NCBI GenBank assembly: GCA_964642315.1
Contig: CAZXOG010000005.1
Location: 1 to 52,440, forward strand
Origin: JAGVDM01 sp964642315
GTDB lineage: Bacteria > Patescibacteriota > Gracilibacteria > Peribacterales > Peribacteraceae
Direction: 5' to 3'
Length of the DNA: 52,440 bases
A model generated the notes under the pieces. That model was not told where the DNA came from and searched no databases. It saw only the letters and a program-made list of their open reading frames with translations. The translations under genes and the position numbers were made by a program. Below, piece after piece: positions 21,495 to 30,057 of this stretch; the stretch's first letter is position 1; every line of letters starts with the position of its first letter.

Positions 21495-21522
21495 ATAATA
21501 AAAGATTATTTGATTAAGTCAA
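21495..21522 (-). promoter_or_regulatory. candidate promoter of the RTX-repeat gene
   Basis: TTGACT (21517-21522) and TATTAT (21495-21500) are separated by 16 nt in the most AT-rich stretch of this region. It would give a leader of about 150 nt, in which a 12-codon frame (TTG start behind GGAGGTGA) ends shortly before the RTX gene. The rest of the 280-nt gap (21339-21618) holds only this and the terminator at 21560. Confidence 0.5.
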
Positions 21523-21559
21523 TAATACAGATTATTGGCTCCCTTTTGCATTTCCCGGC

Positions 21560-21593
21560 AAAAAACCCGTATCTCCCGATACAGAGATACGGG
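21560..21593 (-). terminator. intrinsic terminator after the four-helix-bundle gene
   Basis: A 9-bp stem CCCGTATCT/AGATACGGG (21566-21574 with 21585-21593) is followed on the minus strand by T6 (21565-21560). Confidence 0.85.
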
Positions 21594-21618
21594 CATTCTG
21601 CACGGGAATACCTATCGT

Positions 21619-22047
21619 TCACTGCTTGTCCGGTTCGGCGTTGCCCTGCCGCACCTTGGAGAGCACCTTGCCGACGATTGCGCCGAAGATGCGCTCCAGC
21701 TCGCCGGATTCCTTGAGCAGGCGCTGGCGCATGTCCTCGGACCGCTCGTCCAAGTCGCCCTCGAGCAGGGTGAGCCAGTGCGCGGATTGCCGAGATTGCC
21801 TGCGGCAGTTGCCCATGCAACGCAGGAACTCCTCGCGGCTGCCGGCCTCATCCGCGTCGATGTACGACGCGCCGAGCAGGCCGGTGGAGCGGATGAGGTT
21901 GCGGCAGTCGCTCAAGGAAGCGAGTGTCCGCGGCGTCTTGCGCACGAAGCCGCGCGCGTCACGCGCGAAGGCGGAAGTTCGGTCGCGCAGATCCGCGTTC
22001 CGCTTGGCGGAAGACGCTGTGCCGGTGGTGGATGTGGGGGAAGTCAT
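21619..22047 (-). CDS. four-helix-bundle protein (23S rRNA intervening-sequence protein-like)
   Basis: A 142-aa helical protein. The middle (residues about 28-95) follows the pattern of the S23/IVP-type four-helix-bundle family: FVRKTPRTLASLSDCRNLIRS, then a GASYIDADEAGSREEFLRCMG helix pair ending HWLTLLEG, matching the family layout of a RSSxSxxANYxEA-type helix, a Ser-rich turn and a WL-containing helix. These proteins are often encoded inside 23S intervening sequences or as free genes; function is not settled. Here it stands alone downstream of yidC, and the visible half of 23S has no insertion. The start has CACACT 6 nt upstream, a weak version of the leaderless pattern. Family assignment is by eye. 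Confidence 0.6.
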   Translation of the reverse strand: MTSPTSTTGTASSAKRNADLRDRTSAFARDARGFVRKTPRTLASLSDCRNLIRSTGLLGASYIDADEAGSREEFLRCMGNCRRQSRQSAHWLTLLEGDLDERSEDMRQRLLKESGELERIFGAIVGKVLSKVRQGNAEPDKQ

Positions 22048-22171
22048 GCTGCCAGTGTGTCGCGGGCTGATCCCGCGGGAGAGCCCTTACCAGTTACACA
22101 GGAAACCCACGCGGCACTTCCTACGCTCCGGAAGCGGCACAATATCGTTCCATCACCCCGGTGAACGCCTG

Positions 22172-23431
22172 CTACGCGGCCGCTTTCTTCGGCATCCCCG
22201 GCAGGTGCTCCTTGTTCACCACTATCTGCTGCCCGATGGCGAAGAGCGTACTCACGCCCCAGTAGAGCGAAACGGCGGAAGGCACCTGGTACGCGAAGAA
22301 CCCGATCATGAGCGGCAGTCCGTAGAGCATCACTTTCTGCTGCACTGCCTGCATGTTTTCCATATCCCCCTTCTCGTTGCCCTTTTCCTTCGCCGGATCG
22401 GTGCCGGTCTTCGCCGCCTTCTTGCGCGCGGTGATCGCGAACGTGAGCTTCATCTGCACGAACTGCAGGATGACGAGGAGCGGCACGAAAATGCGCGGAT
22501 TCGGATGCGTGAGATCGAGCCCGAGGAAGTGCATGCCGAATTTCCAGGGGAGATCGAGATACGGCGGGTAGAGGAGGTGGCGGGAGAGCTCGATCACCGA
22601 GCCGTCGCGGATGACGAAGAAGAGGCCGATGAGCACCGGGAACTGCAGGAGCATCGGCAGGCAGGACTGGAACGGGTTGATCTTCTCGCGCTTCCAGAGC
22701 GCGAGCGTCTCCTCGTTCATCTTCTTCGGATCGTCCTTGTACTTACGGCGGATCTCATCGAGCTTCGGCTGCAGGATCTGGAGCTTCTTCTGCCCCTCGA
22801 GCGCGTGCTGCGTGGGGATGAAGAGGATGAGCTTCACGATGAGCGTGAGCAGGATCACCGCCGCTCCCAGGTTGTAACCGGGCAGGAGCGACGCAATGAG
22901 AATGAGGAAGTTGAGGAGCGGCTTCGTGATGAACGTGCGGAAAATCTGCGTGGGCACTCCCGCTTCGTGAGTGGAGAATTCCGCCTGCGCCTGCTGCCCA
23001 TCAGGCAGGACAAGAGCGAGCGCGTACCGGGTGTTCTTGGAGAAGAGCGAATACTTCCACGGCCCCAGGCTGTAGGTCACGCTGCCGTGCGCCGGTACGG
23101 TGAGCAGCGGCTCGCATGGCAACGCCGTTTCCTCCGCGATGAGCTCGGTGCGGGGATTCGTGTCGAGTTCCCACACCGTAAAGGGCGGCAGCGGACAGCG
23201 ATCCGCGAGTGTGAGATCGGCATCCGTTCCGTTGCGCACGACCACCACGGGGTGGTGCCCCGCCTTCACCGTGGCATCCTGCATGCGGAGCGTAATAGCG
23301 CCGCCGTTGCCATTGCCGTTCGGCGTTGCCTGATCCGGGAAGAACGTGCGCATCACTACCTGCGATCCCATGTAGACCACGAGGAAAATGAGTGCGAACT
23401 GCAGGAGCGAAGAACGGCGTTGTTCAGCCAT
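22172..23431 (-). CDS. yidC: membrane protein insertase YidC/Oxa1
   Basis: A 419-aa inner-membrane insertase that folds and inserts membrane proteins with or without SecYEG. It has an N-terminal membrane anchor (residues about 9-28), a short extracytoplasmic domain (about 40-180), and the conserved Oxa1 core from about 195 to the end (NLGAAVILLTLIVKLILF, QSCLPMLLQFPVLIGLFFVI, SAVSLYWGVSTLFAIGQQ). The extracytoplasmic domain is smaller than in Proteobacteria. It overlaps rnpA by 8 nt, so the two are translationally coupled, the usual bacterial order. A short basic tail (MPKKAAA) ends the protein. Confidence 0.93.
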   Translation of the reverse strand: MAEQRRSSLLQFALIFLVVYMGSQVVMRTFFPDQATPNGNGNGGAITLRMQDATVKAGHHPVVVVRNGTDADLTLADRCPLPPFTVWELDTNPRTELIAEETALPCEPLLTVPAHGSVTYSLGPWKYSLFSKNTRYALALVLPDGQQAQAEFSTHEAGVPTQIFRTFITKPLLNFLILIASLLPGYNLGAAVILLTLIVKLILFIPTQHALEGQKKLQILQPKLDEIRRKYKDDPKKMNEETLALWKREKINPFQSCLPMLLQFPVLIGLFFVIRDGSVIELSRHLLYPPYLDLPWKFGMHFLGLDLTHPNPRIFVPLLVILQFVQMKLTFAITARKKAAKTGTDPAKEKGNEKGDMENMQAVQQKVMLYGLPLMIGFFAYQVPSAVSLYWGVSTLFAIGQQIVVNKEHLPGMPKKAAA

Positions 23432-23795
23432 GGAGTCGGGCGGTAACGGTGAGGAAGTCGCGGATGTCCGTGAGCAGTTCCGCGAAATCGCAACTCAGAC
23501 TAGAGGATCGCGGGGAGAGCAACAACTGAAGCGTCGGCAGATTGCTTTGTTTGAGCACGCTCACCCGCAGCGCCTCGCGGCAGCGCCGGCGCATGCGGTT
23601 GCGGCCAACCGCCGTGCGGTACAGTTTGGTGGATGCCGCCGTTCCGACGTAGAGGGCGGAAACCGCCGGATCGACATCCGGGCGCCGTGGGGCACCTGAG
23701 AGCCAGCGGATCGTCATGTGGCGGCCGCGCCACACGGATCCCTTACGCAGGACTGCATCGTTCACCTTCCGCCCGCGGAGGCGCGAGAGCTTCAT
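23424..23795 (-). CDS. rnpA: ribonuclease P protein component
   Basis: A 123-aa basic protein, the protein subunit of RNase P that matures tRNA 5' ends. The RNR signature is present (VGRNRMRRRCREALR, residues about 63-77), after the VGTAASTKLYRTA strand. It is followed by yidC in an 8-nt overlap. rpmH and dnaA, which normally precede rnpA, are not here; a 120-nt repeat-containing region and the divergent gatC lie upstream instead. No Shine-Dalgarno is seen before ATG 23795. Confidence 0.9.
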   Translation of the reverse strand: MKLSRLRGRKVNDAVLRKGSVWRGRHMTIRWLSGAPRRPDVDPAVSALYVGTAASTKLYRTAVGRNRMRRRCREALRVSVLKQSNLPTLQLLLSPRSSSLSCDFAELLTDIRDFLTVTARLHG

Positions 23796-23800
23796 AGCAA

Positions 23801-23909
<109 letters not shown>

Positions 23910-23915
23910 GTTCCC

Positions 23916-24209
23916 ATGTCCCTCACACCCCAGCAAGTCCGGCACATTGCCAAGCTCGCCCGGCTCACCTTGAGCGAGAAGGAGGTGGAGAAATTCAGCA
24001 CTGAGCTCACCTCGATCCTCCAGTACGTGGACCGGCTCCAGCAGGTGAATACCGCGGGCATCGATCCACTCAAGAACGTCACCGGCATGGCGAATTCCTG
24101 GCGGGAGGATGCGGTGGCCGAGTGCGAGGCATCGCCGGATTCCCTGCTCGCGTGCAGCCCACTCCCGCTCGTCGATCACCAGATTCAAACGCCTTCCGCA
24201 CACGGCTAA
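23916..24209 (+). CDS. gatC: Asp/Glu-tRNA amidotransferase subunit C
   Basis: A 97-aa protein with the GatC pattern: an N-terminal VRHIAKLARLTLSEKEVEKF helix, then LTSILQYVDRLQQVNT, and a C-terminal arm rich in charged residues. GatC stabilises the GatA-GatB complex that converts misacylated Glu-tRNA-Gln or Asp-tRNA-Asn to the amidated form. ATG 23916 lies 8 nt after TATACT within the repeat element. gatA follows after 10 nt. gatB is not in the window. Confidence 0.92.
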   Translation: MSLTPQQVRHIAKLARLTLSEKEVEKFSTELTSILQYVDRLQQVNTAGIDPLKNVTGMANSWREDAVAECEASPDSLLACSPLPLVDHQIQTPSAHG

Positions 24210-24219
24210 AGCGATACGC

Positions 24220-25671
24220 ATGCTCCACTCCCTCACAATTGCTCAGGCCCACGAGAAACTGCGCACAAAGCAGACAAGCGCGGCTGAGCTCACGCGCGCA
24301 TGCCTGGAGCGCCTGGAAAGCGTGGACGGCAAGCTCAATGCGGTTGTCCACCGTTCTGCAGAACGCGCGCTCAAGCGGGCTGAGGCGATCGATGCGGCAG
24401 GGGACTTCGACACGCCGCTCCGGGGCATTCCGTACCTCGCGAAGGACGTGTTCTGCGAGGCGGGCGTCCCCACGACTGCCTGCTCCAACGTGCTGCGCGA
24501 GAAAGAGTACGTTCCGCCGTTTGACTCCACCACGACCCGCCGCCTCGCGGACCATGGCGCAATCAGCCTCGGCAAGACGAACACGGATGAATTCACCATG
24601 GGCGCGAGCACCGAGACCTCCTGCTACGGCGTGACGCGCAACCCGTGGGATACCTCCCGCGTTGCCGGCGGTTCCTCCGGCGGCTCCGCCGCCGCCGTGG
24701 CGGCAGACGAGTGCCTCTTCGCTCTCGGCACGGATACGGGCGGATCCATCCGGCAGCCCGCGGGCTTCTGCGGCTGCGCCGGGATCCGCGTGACCTACGG
24801 CCGCACGAGCCGCTACGGCGTGATGAGCATGGCGAGCTCGCTCGATACGATCGGCCCCATCGGCAAGACCGTGGAGGATCTGGCAATCATCCTCTCTGCG
24901 ATCGCTGGCAAGGATCCCATGGATGCAACAACCGCGGACCGGCCCGTGCCGGACTACCGCAGCGCGCTCACGGGGAATGTGAAAGGGCTGAAAGTAGGGC
25001 TCCCGAAGGAGTACTTCATCGAGGGCCTCAACCCGGAGGTGGAATCCGCCGTGCGCGAGGCCGCCAAGACACTGCAGAACCTTGGAGCGACCGTGAAGGA
25101 TATTTCGCTTCCGCACACGGAATTCGGCGTGGCAACCTACTACGTGATCTGCCCGTCGGAAGTGAGCTCCAACATGGCCCGTTACGACGGCATCCGGTTC
25201 GGGCACACTGCAAAGGCTGCCGATCTTCGGGAGTACTACGAACAGGCGCGGAGCTCCGGATTCGGCGACGAGGTGAAGCGCCGCATCATGATCGGCACCT
25301 ACGCGCTCTCAGCGGGGTACTTCGATGCGTACTACCGCCAGGCACAGAAGGTGCGTGCGCTCATCAAGCGGGATTTCGACGAGGCGTTCAAGCAGGTGGA
25401 TGTGATTCTCTCGCCGGTCTCCCCCCACCCCGCTTTCCGGGTGGGCGCGCACGAGAACGACCCGGTGGCCATGTACCTGGAGGACGTGTTCACCGTGCCG
25501 CAGGTGATGGCGGGAATCCCGGCTCTCTCGGTGCCGTGCGGACTGAGCAAGGAACACCTCCCCATCGGCCTGCAAATCATGGGCCCGCAGTGGGGGGAGG
25601 AAACGGTGCTCAACGTCGGCGCGGCGTACGAGCGGGCCACGGACTGGCACACGAGGAAACCCGCGCTCTAG
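24220..25671 (+). CDS. gatA: Asp/Glu-tRNA amidotransferase subunit A
   Basis: A 483-aa amidase-signature enzyme that releases ammonia from glutamine for tRNA-dependent amidation. The Ser-cisSer-Lys triad is visible: Lys75 in YLAKDVF, the Gly/Ser-rich GGSSGGSAAAVA, and DTGGSIRQPAGFCG with the nucleophile Ser. The C-terminal VPCGLSKEHLPIGLQIMG block is typical of GatA. It follows gatC in one operon. Its stop overlaps the stop of the convergent 107-aa gene by 3 nt. Confidence 0.96.
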   Translation: MLHSLTIAQAHEKLRTKQTSAAELTRACLERLESVDGKLNAVVHRSAERALKRAEAIDAAGDFDTPLRGIPYLAKDVFCEAGVPTTACSNVLREKEYVPPFDSTTTRRLADHGAISLGKTNTDEFTMGASTETSCYGVTRNPWDTSRVAGGSSGGSAAAVAADECLFALGTDTGGSIRQPAGFCGCAGIRVTYGRTSRYGVMSMASSLDTIGPIGKTVEDLAIILSAIAGKDPMDATTADRPVPDYRSALTGNVKGLKVGLPKEYFIEGLNPEVESAVREAAKTLQNLGATVKDISLPHTEFGVATYYVICPSEVSSNMARYDGIRFGHTAKAADLREYYEQARSSGFGDEVKRRIMIGTYALSAGYFDAYYRQAQKVRALIKRDFDEAFKQVDVILSPVSPHPAFRVGAHENDPVAMYLEDVFTVPQVMAGIPALSVPCGLSKEHLPIGLQIMGPQWGEETVLNVGAAYERATDWHTRKPAL

Positions 25672-25991
25672 AGCCTCTCCCGTTTCTGCGCTTCGAGCTG
25701 CCGCACGAGCGAGGATGCAACCTCGTTCGCGATCTCCGAGACCGATGCGTCAGGCGTCGACCGCATGCGCTCCGATACGATCGCTCTTCCCTGTTCCTGT
25801 GCGGCAGTGAGCTCTGCGGTGGTGAGACGGACTTCTTTCGGCACGCCGACGCGGCCGGCTTCCCGCGCAATGGCTCCGCCGATCACGGGCCCGATGATCA
25901 CCTGGCTGCTCCTGTGGTTCCCACCCGGAACGGGCGCAGGAGCCATAGATGCCGCATCCGAAGATTCCGGCAGGCGTTCGACAGTGGGCAT
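25668..25991 (-). CDS. hypothetical protein, 107 aa
   Basis: I do not recognise this protein. It starts MPTVERLPESSDAAS with a Pro/Ser-rich N terminus. A short SQVIIGPVIGGAIARE segment follows, and the C-terminal half is helical and charged (LTTAELTAAQEQGRAIVSER, EIANEVASSLVRQLEAQKRE). No signal peptide is seen. The reading frame extends upstream to 26279, but that part is Arg/Ser-rich and overlaps the methyltransferase, so ATG 25991 is preferred. The gene is convergent with gatA, and the stops overlap. Confidence 0.55.
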   Translation of the reverse strand: MPTVERLPESSDAASMAPAPVPGGNHRSSQVIIGPVIGGAIAREAGRVGVPKEVRLTTAELTAAQEQGRAIVSERMRSTPDASVSEIANEVASSLVRQLEAQKRERL

Positions 25992-26115
25992 ACGAATGAG
26001 GGGAAGAAGAGAGGTTTGGTTGCGAAGGCTATACCAACCTGCCCCCCGTGCAAGAGGAAAGGGAGTGCGTTCTCCGAGGAAGACGGAAAAACGGCTCCTC
26101 CGGCTGATCCTGACT

Positions 26116-26748
26116 CTACCGCGTTCCCTTGCGAGCAACGATGAGAAGCGTTTCCAAGAACTTCGGAGTGAAGAAGCTCGTGATCCAGTAGAGGATATTG
26201 AGCACCTTCTTGGCCGGGCTTTCCCTGTAGAGCGCATCGATCCGCTCCACATACGAGACCTCCTCGATCGTGAACCCATAGCGCGAGAGGAGCTCCCGCA
26301 GCGTCTTCTGGTTAAAGTAGCACGTGTGCTCGCGGTTCACCGTCGGCTCCGGTTTGACGAGTTTCTCCGCCATCACGAAGAGGTTGAATGCGTTCGGAGT
26401 AGAGAGGATCAGCCGACCGTTTTCTTTGAGGTTCTTCGCCGCGCATTCCAGGAAAAGGCCTGGATTTGAAAGATGCTCGATCAGATCTCCCGCGAAAATC
26501 ACATCGACCTTCTCCGGCAGAGAGAAATTCTCCGCACTGCCCTTGATGTAGAGCGGCGGTGGGAACTGCGCGTCATCGAAGACGATGTCGAGGCCGTACA
26601 CCTTCTCCGCCCTGCGCAGGAGATCGCTGTGGATCCATGCAGGATTGTCCTTATCCACATTCTGCCCCCAGAACCCCACGTCGAGCACGCTCTCACTGGG
26701 ATGGATGAGGCGAGCAATGGCATCGTGTTTGCGCTTGTAGACCGTCAT
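26116..26748 (-). CDS. class I SAM-dependent methyltransferase
   Basis: A 210-aa protein with Rossmann methyltransferase features: motif I VLDVGFWGQ (a variant of the usual LDxGxGxG), an acidic residue after the next strand (YGLDIVFDD), and post-I DVIFAGDLIEHLSNPGLFL, with the EHL signature of ubiE/bioC-like enzymes. RLILSTPNAFNL follows. The substrate cannot be told; similar proteins methylate lipids, glycans or quinones. ATG 26748 (MTVYKRKHD) lies 10 nt after TATGCT and is preferred over ATG 26763, which falls inside that box. It is a single gene on the minus strand, divergent from tRNA-Asp. Confidence 0.8.
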   Translation of the reverse strand: MTVYKRKHDAIARLIHPSESVLDVGFWGQNVDKDNPAWIHSDLLRRAEKVYGLDIVFDDAQFPPPLYIKGSAENFSLPEKVDVIFAGDLIEHLSNPGLFLECAAKNLKENGRLILSTPNAFNLFVMAEKLVKPEPTVNREHTCYFNQKTLRELLSRYGFTIEEVSYVERIDALYRESPAKKVLNILYWITSFFTPKFLETLLIVARKGTR

Positions 26749-26816
26749 GGACGACGCAAGCATAGCGCATGAGCGGTGTTTGCTCCCGTCTTAGCGGGGG
26801 ATTTCCGGGTATTCCA

Positions 26817-26845
26817 TTGTCACAGAAAATGCTCTCCGGTACTGT
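26817..26845 (+). promoter_or_regulatory. candidate promoter of tRNA-Asp
   Basis: TTGTCA (26817-26822) and TACTGT (26840-26845) are separated by exactly 17 nt, about 40 nt upstream of the mature tRNA. Motif match only. Confidence 0.5.
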
Positions 26846-26885
26846 GCCGCTGCTCTCTCGTTCGCACGTTTTTCATTCTTCGCCT

Positions 26886-26962
26886 GGGGGTGTAGCTCAG
26901 CTGGTTAGAGCGTCCGCCTGTCACGCGGAAGGTCGCGGGTTCGAGCCCCGTCATCCCCGCCA
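26886..26962 (+). tRNA. tRNA-Asp (GTC anticodon)
   Basis: A 77-nt cloverleaf. The acceptor arms GGGGGTG and CATCCCC pair with one G-T. The D-arm is GCTCAGCTGGTTAGAGC, and the anticodon stem TCCGC/GCGGA encloses CTGTCAC, giving anticodon GTC. The T-arm contains GTTCGAG. The discriminator base is G, and CCA is encoded in the genome. Confidence 0.97.
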
Positions 26963-26984
26963 GCCACTCAACTGCACAAAAACG

Positions 26985-28013
26985 CTACTGGATGTAGAGG
27001 AGCGGATTCTTCTTTACACCCTGCACACGGACCTCGAAGTGCACGTGAATCCCCGTAGCACCATACACGAGGCCGGTGTTGCCCATTTCGGCGATCTTCT
27101 GGCCGCGCCGCACGAAGTCCCCCGCCTTCACCAGGAGTTCCTTGTTGTGGGCATAAAGCGTCACAAGGCCATTTCCGTGATCCACCTCGATCACATTGCC
27201 GTACCCGCCATTCCAGCCGTAATCGGCGCGAACGACGGTGCCTGCCTCCGCCGCGTAGATCGGGCCTCCGCCGCGCTCCTGCAGATCGAGCGCGTAGTGC
27301 CCCGCGTGGAAGTACTGCGTCACGAAGCACACATCGCTGCACGGTTTCTGCAGCACGCCTGCGCTCGGCGCCGAAGTGTATTCCGGCGGTTGCTGCGGTC
27401 CCGGCTTCTGCGTGGCAGGTACTGTGGGCTGCTGCTGAGGCTTCGGCTGCTGCGTCTGCGCCACCTGCACCGGCGCGGCAACGATCGGCTTGCCGTTCGG
27501 GATGATCAGTTCCTGCCCGGCCATGATGAACCCGCCCGCAATGTGATTCTGCAAAGAAATTTCCTCCACGGGCACGCTGTAGAGCTCCGCGATCCCGAGG
27601 AGCGTCTGGCCGCGCTTGACGGTGTGCAGCACCCCGTCCACGGGCAGAATCAGGAGTTCCTGACCCGGCTGAATGGACACGCCCTCCTCAAGATCATTGG
27701 CCCACTTGATGGTCTGTACGCTTATGCCGTAGCGGCTTGCGAGCTTCTCCAGGCTCTCGCCCTCCTTCACGGTGTGGTACGAACCCTCTGCGTACGCCCT
27801 GCGCGCGCCCTGCTTCGTGAGGGAGGAAGACTTCATGAGGAACCCCTCCTCGACGAGGAGAAATTGCTGGGCCGGTTGCGATGCATCTTCCGGCGCGAGA
27901 GCCGCCTTCGGGACGTACGGCGGGAAGAACGTGCTCGCGACGAATATGCCGACGCAGAGCACTCTGGCTCGCACGGACAGCCACCGCATTGTTGGATCGG
28001 CAGGACGGTTCAC
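26985..28013 (-). CDS. secreted M23 metallopeptidase with two LysM domains
   Basis: A 342-aa envelope protein. An N-terminal membrane/signal segment (residues about 10-35) is followed by two LysM domains (about 79-125, YHTVKEGESLEKLASRYG; about 129-172, HTVKRGQTLLGIAELYS) that bind glycan chains. A Pro/Gln-rich linker leads to a C-terminal LytM/M23 domain (about 230-342). Zinc-site motifs are HYALDLQ (HxxxD) and HVHFE (HxH). It likely trims peptidoglycan cross-links, or activates amidases if inactive. The GTG start at 28013 lies 9 nt after TAACCT. It is part of an envelope gene group with the carboxypeptidase and FtsQ-like genes upstream on the same strand. Confidence 0.9.
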   Translation of the reverse strand: MNRPADPTMRWLSVRARVLCVGIFVASTFFPPYVPKAALAPEDASQPAQQFLLVEEGFLMKSSSLTKQGARRAYAEGSYHTVKEGESLEKLASRYGISVQTIKWANDLEEGVSIQPGQELLILPVDGVLHTVKRGQTLLGIAELYSVPVEEISLQNHIAGGFIMAGQELIIPNGKPIVAAPVQVAQTQQPKPQQQPTVPATQKPGPQQPPEYTSAPSAGVLQKPCSDVCFVTQYFHAGHYALDLQERGGGPIYAAEAGTVVRADYGWNGGYGNVIEVDHGNGLVTLYAHNKELLVKAGDFVRRGQKIAEMGNTGLVYGATGIHVHFEVRVQGVKKNPLLYIQ

Positions 28014-28025
28014 AGGGCGAAAAGG

Positions 28026-28874
28026 TTACACCACAGAAACTCCGACAGCGTGCAGAATCGTGAGCATATCTGTGTACCGCTTGGCGGAGTACAGGAGCAC
28101 CACGATATACTCGCGCCCTTCGTGTTCCACGATCGACACCAGGCATTGCCTTGCCTCGTCGGTGGTCCCCGTCTTGCCGGCGATGACCGGGCTGCCCTTG
28201 TGGAGAAGGGCATGCGTGTGATTGAGCGAAATCTCCGTGCCTTCAAGGCTGAAAATCTTCCCCCAGCGCTGCTGCATGCGCTCGGCAATTTCCGGATTCT
28301 TCAGAACGAAATTCGTAAGCCAGGCGATGTCTTTGGGGGAGGAATACTGATCCTCGTGATCAAGGCCGATGGGATCCGCGTACGACGTGTCCTTAAGACC
28401 GAGCTGCTGCGCCCGGAGGTTCATCTCTTCCGCGAATGCCTCGATGGAACCGCTGTGAAACTGCGCAAGGGCAACGCCGGCATCGTTCGCGGAAGCGATA
28501 AGGAGCGCGGAGAGCAGATCACCGACCGTGAACCGTTCGCCTTCCGGCAGGTATGCCTTGTTCCCGATGACGGACGCGGCCGCGGGAGTCACGGGGACGA
28601 TTTCATCCATGTCATGGTGCTCCGCGATGATGAGCGCGGTCATAAGCTTGGTGATGCTGGCCATCGGCCGCCGAACCGTCGCCTGCTTGGCATACACCGG
28701 CTGTCCGCTCAGCACATCGAGCACCAGCACTCCCGAAGCCGAGAGATCCTCCGTAAGCACGAGAGGATGCGCCGGAGGCGCCACGGCAATCCGCTCGAGC
28801 GCATTCCCGTGTTCCACCATGCCCACGATCGGCCACAGGCCGAGCAGCAGCGCGGAAAGGAGTGTCCCGTACAT
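28026..28874 (-). CDS. D-alanyl-D-alanine carboxypeptidase (PBP5-like)
   Basis: A 282-aa serine-type DD-carboxypeptidase that trims the terminal D-Ala of peptidoglycan stems. The SxxK motif is ASITK (Ser73, Lys76), the SxN motif is SANDAG, and the KTG motif is AGKTGTT. An N-terminal hydrophobic segment exports it. The C-terminal beta domain of classical PBP5 is missing, so it is the short form. ATG 28874 is preferred because TATCCT ends 7 nt upstream; the longer frame from 28955 lacks support. A 184-nt gap separates it from the FtsQ-like gene; the gap shows nothing further. Confidence 0.92.
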   Translation of the reverse strand: MYGTLLSALLLGLWPIVGMVEHGNALERIAVAPPAHPLVLTEDLSASGVLVLDVLSGQPVYAKQATVRRPMASITKLMTALIIAEHHDMDEIVPVTPAAASVIGNKAYLPEGERFTVGDLLSALLIASANDAGVALAQFHSGSIEAFAEEMNLRAQQLGLKDTSYADPIGLDHEDQYSSPKDIAWLTNFVLKNPEIAERMQQRWGKIFSLEGTEISLNHTHALLHKGSPVIAGKTGTTDEARQCLVSIVEHEGREYIVVLLYSAKRYTDMLTILHAVGVSVV

Positions 28875-29058
28875 CTGTTGCAGGATACGATTTCTTGCTC
28901 TTCCGGTGAAGAGCCGCGAAGGAAATTCCCCGGACAATTCACAGTGGGGCGTCAAGCGTTCTCCTGCGTACAGCGCCGCGGTTGCCCGGGTTCACCGGCT
29001 TCCCTCCGATAGGAACTGCGCGTTGACAGCGTGTCATTCACCATGCGCAAAGCGGATC

Positions 29059-30006
29059 TCACTTGTATACGATGCGGTCTTTCAGTCGGAGATCAATGTA
29101 CTCCTGCGCAGCATCGGGACCGAGTGCCTGCAGGAACGTGCGGTACCGCTGCAGATGCTCCGCAAGCGTGCTGCGGGTATCGAACCAGAGCACAACACTC
29201 CGTGCACCGCCCTCCGGGAGATCGCGCTCCACCCTGAGGTGAAATTCCTGGCCGCGGAGGAACACCGTGCGCTCTGTGACCCTGTACCCGAACTGGCTGA
29301 AAATCTCCTTCTCGGCATCGCGCAGACCCATGAAGAATTCCGGCGGCAGCACTGCGCTCCCGGATTGCGGCCTAGCCCCCCAGTCCACGAGGTAAATAAC
29401 CGGCAGATCCGCACCCTGCGGGGCGTCGGTCTCGATGAGCATGCCCTTGTCGGTGAGGTACGGGAGCAGCGCGCCAGTACCTTCCGGTACAGGAGCGGCA
29501 TCTCCCCCCGCGGCAGGCTCGACAATCTCCGTGCGCGCCACAATGGGATCGAGTTCTATGCTCACGACGATATCCGCGGGATACTGTTTCTCCAGGCGCA
29601 CCTTGCGCAGGTCCGGAATAACACCGCGGAGGAGCGAGAGCACTTCAAGTTGTGAGAGGAAGAGCGTGTGCTTGCCGAAGAGCGGCACGAGAGCCTGCTG
29701 TACCTGCTCGATGTCCAGCCGGGTGTCGCCTCGCTTCACGTGGATCGCGCGCACGCGGACCACCGGCGAAAACATGAGGAACCCCAGCACGAAGATGAGC
29801 ACGATTGCTGTACCAACAAAGAACCACCGAAGGATGAACTGCTGCCAGTCCACATACACGTGCTGCACGCGCCGCAACATGCGCTTCCACCGCTCGCGCT
29901 GAAACTGCCTGTGCTGCCCGCGGCGGTGCTCGGCAAGCAACCGCGTACGGGAGGATACAGGCCGGTTGTACCGGCGCGGCAGACGCCGCGCAGCCAGAAG
30001 AGGCAT
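29059..30006 (-). CDS. ftsQ: FtsQ/DivIB-like cell-division protein
   Basis: A 315-aa bitopic membrane protein. About 65 basic cytoplasmic residues precede one membrane helix (FFVGTAIVLIFVLGFLMFS), followed by a POTRA-like domain (VRVRAIHVKRGDTRLDIEQV, LFGKHTLFLSQ, VIPDLRKVRLEKQYPADIVV) and a beta domain. This is the FtsQ layout; FtsQ links the divisome to FtsB/FtsL. Identity is low enough that a generic POTRA protein is possible. ATG 30006 lies 6 nt after TATCAT. The gene is divergent from the glycosyltransferase, and both -10 boxes lie within 40 nt. Confidence 0.75.
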   Translation of the reverse strand: MPLLAARRLPRRYNRPVSSRTRLLAEHRRGQHRQFQRERWKRMLRRVQHVYVDWQQFILRWFFVGTAIVLIFVLGFLMFSPVVRVRAIHVKRGDTRLDIEQVQQALVPLFGKHTLFLSQLEVLSLLRGVIPDLRKVRLEKQYPADIVVSIELDPIVARTEIVEPAAGGDAAPVPEGTGALLPYLTDKGMLIETDAPQGADLPVIYLVDWGARPQSGSAVLPPEFFMGLRDAEKEIFSQFGYRVTERTVFLRGQEFHLRVERDLPEGGARSVVLWFDTRSTLAEHLQRYRTFLQALGPDAAQEYIDLRLKDRIVYK

Positions 30007-30057
30007 GCGCACATGATACCGATTCCCCTCCGTGCACGCTCAGTGCATGATGTTCCT

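Noticed and set aside
26769..29012. 747-codon plus-strand open frame
   Set aside because: It runs across tRNA-Asp and antisense to the M23 and carboxypeptidase genes; all family motifs lie on the minus strand.
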